64,000 nucleotides of DNA, taken from NCBI RefSeq assembly GCF_002257695.2, contig NZ_CP155571.1; one strand, given 5' to 3'. Position numbers and translations under genes: made by a program. Numbering within the stretch: the first letter of the stretch is position 1; the number at the start of each line of letters is the position of its first letter. The stretch comes from Sporomusa acidovorans. Lineage in GTDB: Bacteria; Bacillota; Negativicutes; Sporomusales; Sporomusaceae. The notes below the pieces were generated by a model. The model was not told the origin of the DNA and did no database searches. It saw nothing but the letters and a program-made list of their open reading frames with translations. Shown here piece by piece: positions 1-8,382 of this stretch.

Positions 1-39
1 CAACGGCTTTTTGCCCATTGACCTCTTCTTACTTTTCAT
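1..39 (-). CDS. Possible 5' end of a gene leaving the window
   Basis: On the minus strand an ATG at 37-39 opens a frame that stays open to the window edge and begins M-K-S-K-K-R-S-M-G-K-K-P-L. AGGAG lies only one base before this ATG; a second in-frame ATG at 16-18 has GAGG three bases upstream. A TATAAT hexamer lies at about 66-71. Thirteen codons are too few to identify a product, so this is only a candidate gene start. Confidence 0.25.
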   Translation of the reverse strand, partial: MKSKKRSMGKKPL

Positions 40-180
40 TCTCCTTTTATCCACATATTCCCTTTAATTATAATTTTTGAGAATTTTATTTAGTTTTTAT
101 CTGGGTTTTAGCTGATTGGTAACAGCTTGGGGAATGCCACCGTCAGTAGGAAAATAGAACTACAAATAGATGTATCTGGG

Positions 181-231
181 TTAAAAAGCACATTGAAAGC
201 CTGCCAAATGTGGCAGGCTTTCAATGTGCTT
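181..231 (-). terminator. Rho-independent terminator of gdhA
   Basis: A perfect 20-bp stem (186-205 with 212-231) closes on a 6-base loop and is followed on the minus strand by TTTTTAA. It lies about 20 bases after the glutamate dehydrogenase stop codon. Confidence 0.9.
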
Positions 232-251
232 CCTAATAAATGTAATTCCGC

Positions 252-1604
252 TTACACTAATCCCTGTGCCTTCATAGCTTCCGCGACTTTCACAAAGCCG
301 GCGATATTGGCGCCGACTACCAGGTTATTTTTGTGACCGTATTCTTCAGCGGCTTTACTGGTATTCTGATAAATATTAGCCATAATGGTTTTCAATTTGG
401 TGTCAACCTCCTCGAATGTCCAGGAAAGTCTCATGCTGTTTTGGCACATTTCCAGAGCAGAGGTTGCCACTCCGCCGGCGTTGGCGGCTTTAGCCGGAGC
501 AAAAAGAACACCATTTTCCAGAAACAGTTTCGTTCCTGCCAGTGTGGTCGGCATATTGGCCCCTTCACCTACGGCTTGGCAGCCGTTCTTGATCAGGGTT
601 TTCGCGGCATTGTCATCAATTTCGTTTTGCGTCGCGCAAGGGAGTGCAATATCGCCGGGAATCGACCAGATACCTTCACAGCCTGGATGATACTCAGCCG
701 ACGGCTGCTGCTTGACGTACTCGGAAATTCTTCTTCTTTCCACTTCTTTAATTTGTTTTACAGCAGCTACCTCAATACCGTTTGCGTCATAAATATAGCC
801 GTTGGAGTCACTCATGGCGACAACCTTGCCGCCAAGCTGCTGCACTTTTTCCGTGGCATAAATCGCTACATTGCCTGAGCCGGACACCAGAACGGTTTTT
901 CCTGCCAATGACATGCCTTTCGCGGTAAGCATTTCGTCCATAAAATAGACAAGACCGTAGCCGGTGGCCTGTGTTCTCACTAAACTGCCGCCGTACGTCA
1001 GGCCTTTGCCGGTCAAGACACCTGCCTCATAGGCGTTCTTTATGCGCTTAAACTGGCCGAACATAAACCCGATTTCCCGGCCGCCAACGCCGATGTCGCC
1101 GGCCGGAACATCCGCGTCTTGGCCGATATGCCGGTACAGTTCGGTCATGAAGCTCTGGCAAAACCGCATCACTTCCCCATCGGATTTGCCTTTGGGGTCA
1201 AAGTCTGAGCCGCCCTTCGCACCGCCGATCGGCAAACCGGTCAGGGAGTTCTTGAATATTTGTTCAAACCCCAGGAACTTAATGATCCCGGCATATACAG
1301 AAGGATGGAACCGAATGCCGCCTTTGTAGGGGCCGATCGCACTGTTGAACTGTACCCGAAACCCTCTGTTAACCTGTACTCTGCCGGTATCGTCAACCCA
1401 GGGGACCCTAAAAATAATTTGCCGCTCCGGTTCAACCAGTCTCTCCACGATTCCAAGTTCCATATATTCCGGATGCTTTTCCAGCACTGCAACTAAAGAT
1501 TCAAGAACTTCCTGCACGGCTTGATGAAATTCCGGTTCATGAGCGTTCCTGTTGACAACCCGTTGATAGAGTTCTTCACAATACTTCTTAGCACTTGCAG
1601 TCAT
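252..1604 (-). CDS. gdhA: NADP-type glutamate dehydrogenase
   Basis: Interconverts 2-oxoglutarate plus ammonia and glutamate in the cytoplasm. The 450-residue length is that of the hexameric GdhA family. The substrate-site stretch G-P-Y-K-G-G-I-R-F-H-P, the segment G-G-A-K-G-G-S-D-F-D-P-K-G-K and the nucleotide-binding G-S-G-N-V-A are all present. The latter form, with S-D after the glycines, is typical of the NADP-linked small-hexamer class. GGGAGG six bases before the ATG supports the start. It is the last gene of a likely operon, 30 bases after the receiver/ATP-grasp gene, and ends at a strong terminator. Cofactor preference is inferred from family resemblance. Confidence 0.95.
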   Translation of the reverse strand: MTASAKKYCEELYQRVVNRNAHEPEFHQAVQEVLESLVAVLEKHPEYMELGIVERLVEPERQIIFRVPWVDDTGRVQVNRGFRVQFNSAIGPYKGGIRFHPSVYAGIIKFLGFEQIFKNSLTGLPIGGAKGGSDFDPKGKSDGEVMRFCQSFMTELYRHIGQDADVPAGDIGVGGREIGFMFGQFKRIKNAYEAGVLTGKGLTYGGSLVRTQATGYGLVYFMDEMLTAKGMSLAGKTVLVSGSGNVAIYATEKVQQLGGKVVAMSDSNGYIYDANGIEVAAVKQIKEVERRRISEYVKQQPSAEYHPGCEGIWSIPGDIALPCATQNEIDDNAAKTLIKNGCQAVGEGANMPTTLAGTKLFLENGVLFAPAKAANAGGVATSALEMCQNSMRLSWTFEEVDTKLKTIMANIYQNTSKAAEEYGHKNNLVVGANIAGFVKVAEAMKAQGLV

Positions 1605-1634
1605 AATAAGCCTCCCTTAATTAATAATTGGGTG

Positions 1635-4577
1635 TTACTTATAAATGCTTCCCTGAAAATTTCTGCCGTCAAGCTTAACTAAGAAAGGTTCTTCCCGGCG
1701 AATCAGCCGCACTCGCTCTGTCTGTTTCCGCACCGGCTGGTTCATTAGCCAATCCCAGTCAATCCGCTCTTGCTCATCATTGTATTGGATATGCAAATAT
1801 CCCATGCTGGTTGCCGTGAGGTTATGGAAAAAATGACTGCCCAGCGACGGTTCCGGCCGGAGGTCCTTGGTATCCACTTCGACGATCACATGGGCCTGAG
1901 ACATTTGCGACCAGTCTAACGGAACTCCCAGCCAGGGATCTGCTGTGCCAACCCGTCCAAAACTGATGAGAATACAACGGCGTCCCTCTTCATAAAGCTC
2001 ATGATTTATTTCGCCGATCTCACGGGCAATCTGCCGGCTGTCTTTCAGATTAAACGTTGCGGGATTAACAAAAATAATATCATGGAGGTCTTGAAAAAAT
2101 CCATTGCCAATGGTACGCCGGCTATAACATAGGCTGTCCTTGCTATCATCCACCTTTACCTGAAAAGCCTCTCTGCCCACCACCATCGGCCTGATTTGCA
2201 GAATATAAAATTCTTTGCGTTTATTGGGGCCGTGCGGAATATTTACGGCAAACTCAATTTCCACATCGGCACCGAAAGATTGCTTGCCCAATCTGAGAAT
2301 ATCTTTGATGATGCTGGTCAGAGGCAGTCTATTATATTTAAGAATCTGGGAAAATGTTATAAGTTTCGGACCCGGTCGATTGGCATTGTCATAAATGTAA
2401 TCATCCTCTCGGGAGTAGGTACTGCCGATATACTCCAGCGTTTTATCTTGGTCCGCCCGGGAAATGGGAAGCTTCTCATAATTGCAATTATCATCAACGC
2501 CCATTTTTATATCGGCGGAAGCGCTCAAGTTTACAGCATAAAATGCATTTTGCGATTTTTCGAGATAGTCCCGCGGGCTTGCGTACATGGGATTCATTTT
2601 AGGATGAGCCGGTGAAAAGCGATATACGCGTTCGCCTTCGGCAATGCTTTTGCCCAAGCCTAATGCCAGACTCACTGTTCCTTCCTCCGGCTGCATGGGG
2701 TAATACGGATAAAAGTTATAGGATTGCGCCACACCGGAAATAACCGGATAGTACATATCGTCATAATGTTCGCCGACCAATTCTTGTATCAAAACAGCCA
2801 TTTTCTCTTCTTCGATACGAATATCGGCATTATGGGCATATTGCCGGGGAGAAGCATAAAAGACAGAGGCAAATACGAGCTTCACGGCTGCGGCAAGCTG
2901 CTTAACGCGAACAGCCGGATCACTATGACTATTGGGAACAACATAGGTCTTGTAAATCCCGGCGAACGGCAATACTCTTGAATCTTCCAGAATACTGGAA
3001 GAGCGAACAGCCAGCGGCGATTTTACATACTGAATCAGGTCATAGAGATTTTTTTGAATCATGGCCGGCAGGTCGGCGGCTAAAAATTTTTGGGCAATGA
3101 CTTCTTCATCAGAGGTTCCGGCTACAAACTGATAAAGGTGGTTCGTTTCGATAAATTCTTCAAATACCTCGCTGCAAATGACGAACGAACCGGGAACTTT
3201 AATTTTTATATCTTCATATTTATCTGTTAGATACGCTTTCGTTATCAGCGAATTGATAAAGGCGATACCTCTGGCCTTGCCTCCCAATGACCCGTGTCCC
3301 AGCTTAATAAAGGCATTTTCAATATCTTTTTTGGAGAGACCTGCAAAATCAAGAATAACCCCGGACTGATAACGCTGAAAGTAGGCTTTCAGGACTTCCA
3401 GAATATAGCTTCTGATATCTTCTACGCTGGAAAAGCCCAGAGCATCCAGATATCTTAGTTTATCCGCCACCTCAAATTCTGTCCGCGCTCGAAACCACCG
3501 TGAAAAATGATTGTTTACCGCATGATAATACAAACTCTCCTCCGGCAGGTCCTGAATGATTTTTTCTAAATCGGTGATATGCGTCGCTTTGGCAATGATT
3601 GTTCCGTCCGGGTATTTAAAGATAAAAGAACCAAACCCGTAATTATCAAGAATAAAGGTACGCAGATCATGCAACAAATTGGGAGAATTTTTATCCATGA
3701 AGGGAACATGTATGGTGCGGGCTCTTGCCGCATTTTCCATATCTTCCGACAACAGCAAAAATGGAAAATCGGTGATCATCTGCCTTACTTGCTGCGCTAA
3801 TTCAATGCCGGCAGCCTGATTCATCGTTCCTTTGCGGGGAAATTTGACATCAGAAATAACCCCCAGCAAATTGTAGCGATACTGAGCAATGACGGCCATA
3901 GCCTCTTCATAGGTTTCGGCAAGCAGTATTTTCGGCCGCAGGCGTACCCGCAGCAAACCATGGCTGATATTCATGGCGTGCAGGACCAAGTAGCGCGTCT
4001 GGCTTAAAATCTCAGTATAAATTATCGGTAAAATCTGCGAATAATATACCGGTGAATCATCAACAAGCAGAATGGCTTGAACGCCCTGTCTGCTATCGGC
4101 CTCCATATTCCGCCGGTCTTCGATGTATTTAATAATGGCCAATAAAATATTGCTGTCCCCGGACCAATAGAACACCCTGTCAATACAGGGATTTTTTCTA
4201 ATATGCTCGATTGTGCCGGCAGTCAGCCGCTCATAAGACAACATCACAATGGGTATGTCAGGATAAGCAGCCTTTAGGGATTTCTCAAACGCAAAAGAAG
4301 TCATGTCACTGATGCGGGACATGGTAATAATCAGATGAAAGGGCCGCGTTGCCAATGTTGCGAGTGCTTCCTCCAAACTGGCAACCTGATGAATCCTGGG
4401 AATCATGGAAATACTGAGATCGGCAAATTGGTTATAGATCTGGTCGGATAACTGCCCGTCTTCTTCCAGTACAAAACCATCATACAAGGTGGAGACCAAA
4501 AGGATTTCGGTTACCCTGAATTTCATTAAATCATGAACACTTGAAAACTGTGTCTTCAAATCGTCGAACCGCTTCAT
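1635..4577 (-). CDS. Receiver-receiver-ATP-grasp (PPDK/PEP-synthase N-domain) protein
   Basis: A 980-residue protein of unknown role. Residues about 23-155 look like a degenerate receiver domain without the acidic pocket. Residues about 167-310 look like a canonical receiver, with V-D-D at 172-174, candidate phospho-acceptor Asp243 (V-I-S-D-V) and Lys296. From about residue 440 it resembles the ATP-grasp nucleotide-binding domain of pyruvate phosphate dikinase and PEP synthase (G-S-L-G-G-K-A-R-G, then A-V-R-S-S-S-I-L-E-D and F-A-G-I-Y-K-T-Y). The phosphohistidine swivel and the PEP-binding TIM barrel are not seen, so it should not be a complete dikinase. I chose the ATG at 4577 because AAAGGAGG precedes it; the 42 extra codons upstream read like non-coding sequence. 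Possibly a signal-controlled phosphotransfer protein linked to the adjacent gdhA (inference). Confidence 0.85.
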   Translation of the reverse strand: MKRFDDLKTQFSSVHDLMKFRVTEILLVSTLYDGFVLEEDGQLSDQIYNQFADLSISMIPRIHQVASLEEALATLATRPFHLIITMSRISDMTSFAFEKSLKAAYPDIPIVMLSYERLTAGTIEHIRKNPCIDRVFYWSGDSNILLAIIKYIEDRRNMEADSRQGVQAILLVDDSPVYYSQILPIIYTEILSQTRYLVLHAMNISHGLLRVRLRPKILLAETYEEAMAVIAQYRYNLLGVISDVKFPRKGTMNQAAGIELAQQVRQMITDFPFLLLSEDMENAARARTIHVPFMDKNSPNLLHDLRTFILDNYGFGSFIFKYPDGTIIAKATHITDLEKIIQDLPEESLYYHAVNNHFSRWFRARTEFEVADKLRYLDALGFSSVEDIRSYILEVLKAYFQRYQSGVILDFAGLSKKDIENAFIKLGHGSLGGKARGIAFINSLITKAYLTDKYEDIKIKVPGSFVICSEVFEEFIETNHLYQFVAGTSDEEVIAQKFLAADLPAMIQKNLYDLIQYVKSPLAVRSSSILEDSRVLPFAGIYKTYVVPNSHSDPAVRVKQLAAAVKLVFASVFYASPRQYAHNADIRIEEEKMAVLIQELVGEHYDDMYYPVISGVAQSYNFYPYYPMQPEEGTVSLALGLGKSIAEGERVYRFSPAHPKMNPMYASPRDYLEKSQNAFYAVNLSASADIKMGVDDNCNYEKLPISRADQDKTLEYIGSTYSREDDYIYDNANRPGPKLITFSQILKYNRLPLTSIIKDILRLGKQSFGADVEIEFAVNIPHGPNKRKEFYILQIRPMVVGREAFQVKVDDSKDSLCYSRRTIGNGFFQDLHDIIFVNPATFNLKDSRQIAREIGEINHELYEEGRRCILISFGRVGTADPWLGVPLDWSQMSQAHVIVEVDTKDLRPEPSLGSHFFHNLTATSMGYLHIQYNDEQERIDWDWLMNQPVRKQTERVRLIRREEPFLVKLDGRNFQGSIYK

Positions 4578-4669
4578 ATGACAAGCCCTCCTTTTTGCAG
4601 CAAAGGACGGTTCTGCTGCCACGCAACTATCTGCGTACCAGCCGAATCGTCCCCTCGTCATCCCTAATG

Positions 4670-4918
4670 CTATTTCAGTATTTCCTGTGAACAAGCTGCG
4701 CACATTGCGTTATGATCTACCATCATCCTGGTGTCGCAGGTACAATGTTCTGCTGCTATCGTTGTGTCCCGCCTATCTCTTGGAATGGCTACGCCATTTA
4801 GATTGCCTATGGACTTAACGTTCGCGGCCGCCATAAGTTTTTGAGAACATGCCTTACAAACAGCATTATGGTCTGCCATCATCGACAGGTTGCACGTACA
4901 TTCTTCCAACAACAACAC
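4670..4918 (-). CDS. Small Cys/His-rich protein with two copies of one motif
   Basis: An 82-residue frame made of two similar blocks of about 26 residues. Each reads C-T-C-x5-M-x-D-H-N-A-x-C-x-A-C-S-Q, with a basic linker between them. Conservation of Cys, His and Asp spacing between the blocks, despite different codons, argues that the frame is coding. The CxC...H...CxxC layout suggests a metal site per block. The start is uncertain: GTG at 4918 is followed by three TTG codons, and AGGAA lies just upstream, which fits one of the TTGs best. It would be the first gene of a run with the ATP-grasp gene and gdhA. Family not recognised. Confidence 0.5.
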   Translation of the reverse strand: MLLLEECTCNLSMMADHNAVCKACSQKLMAAANVKSIGNLNGVAIPRDRRDTTIAAEHCTCDTRMMVDHNAMCAACSQEILK

Positions 4919-5007
4919 TTCCTGATTCTTAATTTATATTTTCACTACAAACCGCGGAGTTTTAGCTTCCACCGATCCTCATTTATTGTAAGATATTATA
5001 TTTGCCG

Positions 5008-5174
5008 CTATATATCGTATCTAATAAAGATTTTCTATCGATATATACAACGTGCTAAGGATTTTTGCAGGCGGGTGGTGTGTTGGCAAAAGCGGAAGTC
5101 AAACGCTAGTGGTGGAGCGTTGTCAATACACCATCCGCCTGCGCCTGCAAACTTCTTTAATACGGAATATATAG
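5008..5174. repeat. Palindromic intergenic repeat, full-length copy plus fragment
   Basis: A full copy occupies about 5041-5174. It has TATATA at both ends, an inner arm TTTGCAGGCGGGTGGTG and a matching right arm CACCATCCGCCTGC...CCTGCAAA, with a central segment containing AAGCGGAAGTCAAACGC. A second, partial end (TATCTAATAAAGATTTTC) abuts it at about 5008-5037. It lies in the gap before the CoA-transferase stop codon. No open frame of note is inside. Confidence 0.85.
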
Positions 5175-5198
5175 TATTCATCAACAAGCCAGTTATTA

Positions 5199-6011
5199 TT
5201 AGGGCAGGAAGATCCCCTCCGGGTCAATTACCTTATACAATAGTTCCACTTGCTTTCTGGTAGGCGGCAGTGTTTCCCCCGCTACCCGTGACACATTCAG
5301 GGTAAAGCCAACGTTATCAATAACATTTTGCACGGTAAAGCCGGGATGCACGGTATCCAAATACATTTCTCCGGTTTCGTCAAAACGAAATACGGCCATG
5401 TCGGTAATGACGGTGGAAACACCGCCTTTAAAGTAGGAGCGGTAGACCTCCTGTTTGGGCACCCATTCGCCGGAGGGCCATTTTTTTATCCGCCAGCCGG
5501 GTGAGGTCACATAATCAACCTGTTCCTTGAATCGCCGTTTTTCCTGTACCATGATGAATACTGTCCGTTTGGCATAGGAACAAATGTCCGCGTTGCCGCC
5601 GCTGCCGGTAAACCGTTTTTGCGGATGATTGTAATCACCAAGTACCGTGCAATTTACATTGCCATATTTGTCAATTTCCGCGCCGCCTAAAAAGCCGAGA
5701 TCGACTGTTCCGGAATGCAGTTGCCCGTAAAAAGCTTCAAATAACCCCGAAGCCCGGGACGCCTGGTAGGTGCAGCGGGCATCCCCCACGGATGTGGGCG
5801 TATGCAGAGGTCTGCCGTCAATACTGCCGGCTTCGTAAATACAGACGGCGCTCGGCGCATGTTCATGCTGGGCCAGGGTAATTGCCAGCATGGGCAGGCC
5901 GGTACCGGCAAAAACGACGTCGCCGTCACATACCTCTCTGGCTGCCGCTGCCGCCAGCAGATCAATGGGCTTAAACTCGCCGGGTTGGCAATATTCGCGG
6001 GTATGGCTCAC
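5199..6011 (-). CDS. Acyl-CoA:carboxylate CoA-transferase, beta subunit (GctB-like)
   Basis: Second subunit of a family I CoA-transferase, 270 residues, cytoplasmic. The segment I-Y-E-A-G-S around residue 60 carries the glutamate expected to form the glutamyl-CoA thioester in this family. Next come G-F-L-G-G-A-E-I-D and G-N-V-N-C-T, typical of glutaconate CoA-transferase beta chains. The GTG start follows the alpha-subunit TAG directly, with no spacer, so the two are translationally coupled. The substrate cannot be read from sequence. Its place in a B12 acyl-CoA mutase operon suggests it loads a short-chain acid, such as butyrate or isobutyrate, onto CoA (inference). Confidence 0.85.
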   Translation of the reverse strand: MSHTREYCQPGEFKPIDLLAAAAAREVCDGDVVFAGTGLPMLAITLAQHEHAPSAVCIYEAGSIDGRPLHTPTSVGDARCTYQASRASGLFEAFYGQLHSGTVDLGFLGGAEIDKYGNVNCTVLGDYNHPQKRFTGSGGNADICSYAKRTVFIMVQEKRRFKEQVDYVTSPGWRIKKWPSGEWVPKQEVYRSYFKGGVSTVITDMAVFRFDETGEMYLDTVHPGFTVQNVIDNVGFTLNVSRVAGETLPPTRKQVELLYKVIDPEGIFLP

Positions 6012-6986
6012 CTATCTCGTCCCCCTTTTGGCTCTGGCTGAATAGCCCAAAATCTGACTGGCCCGCAATTCTTCCAGCCGTCTGACCCCCAGCTTTTCCA
6101 AATATTCTTCATGGGTTTTAACACTAAAAATCCATTTTTCCGCAAACTCGTCAAACGCCTGCTGATCCCGTATCCGGTTAAAAGCTTTTAAAAAGTCGGC
6201 GTCAGAGTCATAGTAATACTGGGAACCTGTCGGGTGAGCCGCCCAGGGGCATTCCACAATATAGTCAATCTCGTAGCCGGACGCCAGATTGGCTGTGGGT
6301 TCTTGCCGCAAATAGCTGTCCGGCACAATTTCTTCACAAATTACAATAACGGTTTTGGACGCCTTGATTGCCTCGGCGTCACTATAGCATTGGGAGAGAA
6401 TGCGTACCGTGCCTTCATCCCCGACAATCGGCGCATAGACTAACGCCACGTCCGGGTTAACCGCCGGCAGCAAGGCACATTCTCCCCTGCCATAGAAAGG
6501 ATCGTCAGCCATCACATATTTTTTGGCAGGGATGTTGCGATGCTTCCCGTCCCGTAAACCGGCCTTGGCCAATTGGTCATACTCCGGGTTAAAAATGTCG
6601 GTGCCCATCGCCAAGGCACAGGGAAAAAACGGCAGTCCCAACGCTCCCGCCATCAACCGTCCCACTGTATGTCCATGACTGTAATCATCAACTAAAATCT
6701 CACCGCTCAATTGCTTGCGGGCCAGATTTTCGCCGATTTTCCCCAGCATTTCCTGCCCCATCCAGGCGCCTTCCCAGATTTTTACGCAGCCTGCGCCGAC
6801 CAGTAAATCACTATGATAGCCGCCCTGAACCTCAAATAAATGCAGATCTTTTTTGCCTTGCCGTATCAATTCATAGCATAAAGCTACCGGACGCCGCCAG
6901 ATGGTAAACCCGCTAAAGGTGATCTGATCGCCGTCGTGCACCAGCGCGGCGGCTTCGGCTAAACTAATTTTTTTCGGTTGACTCAT
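6012..6986 (-). CDS. Acyl-CoA:carboxylate CoA-transferase, alpha subunit (GctA-like)
   Basis: Alpha subunit of the same family I CoA-transferase, 324 residues from the chosen start. The CoA-binding region contains I-T-F-S-G-F near the N terminus, and the later Y-A-P-I-V-G-D-E-G-T-V matches glutaconate CoA-transferase alpha chains. The ATG at 6986 follows GGGAGG by a normal spacer; a longer frame reaching 7028 would start inside the palindromic repeat and is rejected. It is separated from the M24 peptidase gene upstream by that repeat, but all genes from cobO onward point the same way. Confidence 0.85.
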   Translation of the reverse strand: MSQPKKISLAEAAALVHDGDQITFSGFTIWRRPVALCYELIRQGKKDLHLFEVQGGYHSDLLVGAGCVKIWEGAWMGQEMLGKIGENLARKQLSGEILVDDYSHGHTVGRLMAGALGLPFFPCALAMGTDIFNPEYDQLAKAGLRDGKHRNIPAKKYVMADDPFYGRGECALLPAVNPDVALVYAPIVGDEGTVRILSQCYSDAEAIKASKTVIVICEEIVPDSYLRQEPTANLASGYEIDYIVECPWAAHPTGSQYYYDSDADFLKAFNRIRDQQAFDEFAEKWIFSVKTHEEYLEKLGVRRLEELRASQILGYSARAKRGTR

Positions 6987-7027
6987 TTCCGGCCTCCCTA
7001 ATGTTACTATTAGCTCGATTCTACGCA

Positions 7028-7121
7028 TTATACAACGCGGTGATATTTATTGCAGGCGGGTGGTGTGTTGGCAATACACCACCTGCCTGCGCCGCTACAC
7101 TTCTTAATGCGGAATATCTAT
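7028..7121. repeat. Palindromic intergenic repeat, internally deleted copy
   Basis: Carries the TTATACAACG left end, the GCAGGCGGGTGGTGTGTTGGC arm and directly afterwards the ATACACCACCTGCCTGCGCC right arm, ending GCGGAATATCTA. The central part found in the copies at 5041 and 49228 is missing, leaving a compact hairpin. It sits inside the mutase operon, between the M24 peptidase stop codon and gctA. Confidence 0.85.
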
Positions 7122-8309
7122 TTATTTTACGTACGTAATCACCTGAGGAGTTATGCTCAAATATTGTGGCCCCGCCTCAGTCATGACAAAGCTATTTTCC
7201 GTACCAATAGCCCCTTCGGGGAAAACAAATTTGGGCTCAAGGGCAAATGTCATGCCCGGCATAATCGGCTGCTTGATTCCTTTCGCCAGTACCGGCCATT
7301 CATCTAATTCGATCCCAATGCCATGGCCGACAAATTTAACTTGATCTTCCTTGTACCCCATGAAATGATCTTTATACCCCATTTCTGCCGCCAGTTTAAC
7401 TGCCAGCAGATAGGGTTCCTCGGCAGGTGTTCCCGGTTTAATGCTTTTAACGATTTCCGCCTCAATAAATAAGGCATCCTCATAGGCTTTAACCAGTTTG
7501 GGAGAAAGCTCGCCAATACAGAATATCCGTGTCTGGTCACCGGTATAGCCGTTAACGATTGCCGTATAGTCAATATAGACGACCTCGTTGCGGTTTATCT
7601 TTTTCCAGCCGGCCCCGGCCGGTTGCGCGGCACTGGGTCCCTGCCCGCCCACCGGTCCATCGAAGAAGTTAGGATAAAATCCGCTGGCGCCGGTACAAAC
7701 CGTACCAAAGAAAAAGTCCTGCGCGAAAGCACGCATCATACAAGGACCGGCATAGCCCCGCTTGCGCAGCTCGGCTTCAAACAGCGCGGCCAGTTCCAGT
7801 TCTGTCATCCCTTCCCTTAAATAGGCAGGTACGGTTTGAAATGCCTGGTCGATAACCGCTAAAGCACCGCGCATTAACTTAATTTCATAAGCGGATTTAA
7901 CTGCCCGGACTTCCTTGATCGCCGCTGAACAATCCTGGAATTGGGCATTCGGAAAAATCTTTTGATAGGACTTATAGATATTATAGGGCATTACATCCAA
8001 TTCCAGACCAATGTTAGCAAGGCTGTCATACCCGTAGGCCGACAGGATCTCCGGAATTTGTTTGGGATTCTTAATCGCGACAATATTCGTAAGCGGCGAT
8101 TCCTGCCGGCCGCGGGTCAGACTTTTTTTCACCATAAGAACCGGCTGACCGTTTGCCGGTATAAACAGATAGGAATTTTGCATCGTGCCGGTAAAATAAA
8201 ATAAATCACTCAGCACTAAAATAAGAGCTCCGTCGACAGCTTGTTCAACGAGTTTCTGCTGGAATTTATAAATCCTCGATTCAATTTCTGCTGCTGGCGT
8301 CAATTCCAT
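7122..8309 (-). CDS. M24-family metallopeptidase (Xaa-Pro aminopeptidase-like)
   Basis: A 395-residue cytoplasmic protein with a creatinase-type N domain (about residues 1-135) and a pita-bread C domain. The five metal ligands of the family can be read: Asp in V-V-Y-I-D-Y-T, Asp in Y-T-G-D-Q-T, His in G-H-G-I-G-I-E, Glu in F-A-L-E-P-K and Glu in G-T-E-N-S. Start at 8309 is set by AAAGGAAG upstream; a longer frame to 8381 would begin in the repeat. Its presence between meaB and the CoA-transferase genes is unexplained. It may act on an unusual amide or C-N bond rather than a peptide, as creatinase does (inference). Confidence 0.85.
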   Translation of the reverse strand: MELTPAAEIESRIYKFQQKLVEQAVDGALILVLSDLFYFTGTMQNSYLFIPANGQPVLMVKKSLTRGRQESPLTNIVAIKNPKQIPEILSAYGYDSLANIGLELDVMPYNIYKSYQKIFPNAQFQDCSAAIKEVRAVKSAYEIKLMRGALAVIDQAFQTVPAYLREGMTELELAALFEAELRKRGYAGPCMMRAFAQDFFFGTVCTGASGFYPNFFDGPVGGQGPSAAQPAGAGWKKINRNEVVYIDYTAIVNGYTGDQTRIFCIGELSPKLVKAYEDALFIEAEIVKSIKPGTPAEEPYLLAVKLAAEMGYKDHFMGYKEDQVKFVGHGIGIELDEWPVLAKGIKQPIMPGMTFALEPKFVFPEGAIGTENSFVMTEAGPQYLSITPQVITYVK

Positions 8310-8336
8310 GATTAACTTCCTTTCATCTGTAATATT

Positions 8337-8381
8337 TACTATACAATGAGTTAAAAGTTTGCCGACAGGTGGTGTTGGCAC
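8337..8381. repeat. Palindromic intergenic repeat, left-half fragment
   Basis: Reads ACTATACAATGAGTTAAAAG then TTTGCCGACAGGTGGTGTTGGCA. It matches the left half of the full repeat at most positions and has no right arm. It lies between the meaB stop codon and the peptidase start. Confidence 0.6.
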
Positions 8382-8382
8382 C

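Noticed and set aside
4578..4703. N-terminal extension of the receiver/ATP-grasp protein
   Set aside because: The 42 extra residues have no family character, while ATG 4577 has a strong ribosome site, and the extension would run into the Cys-rich gene.
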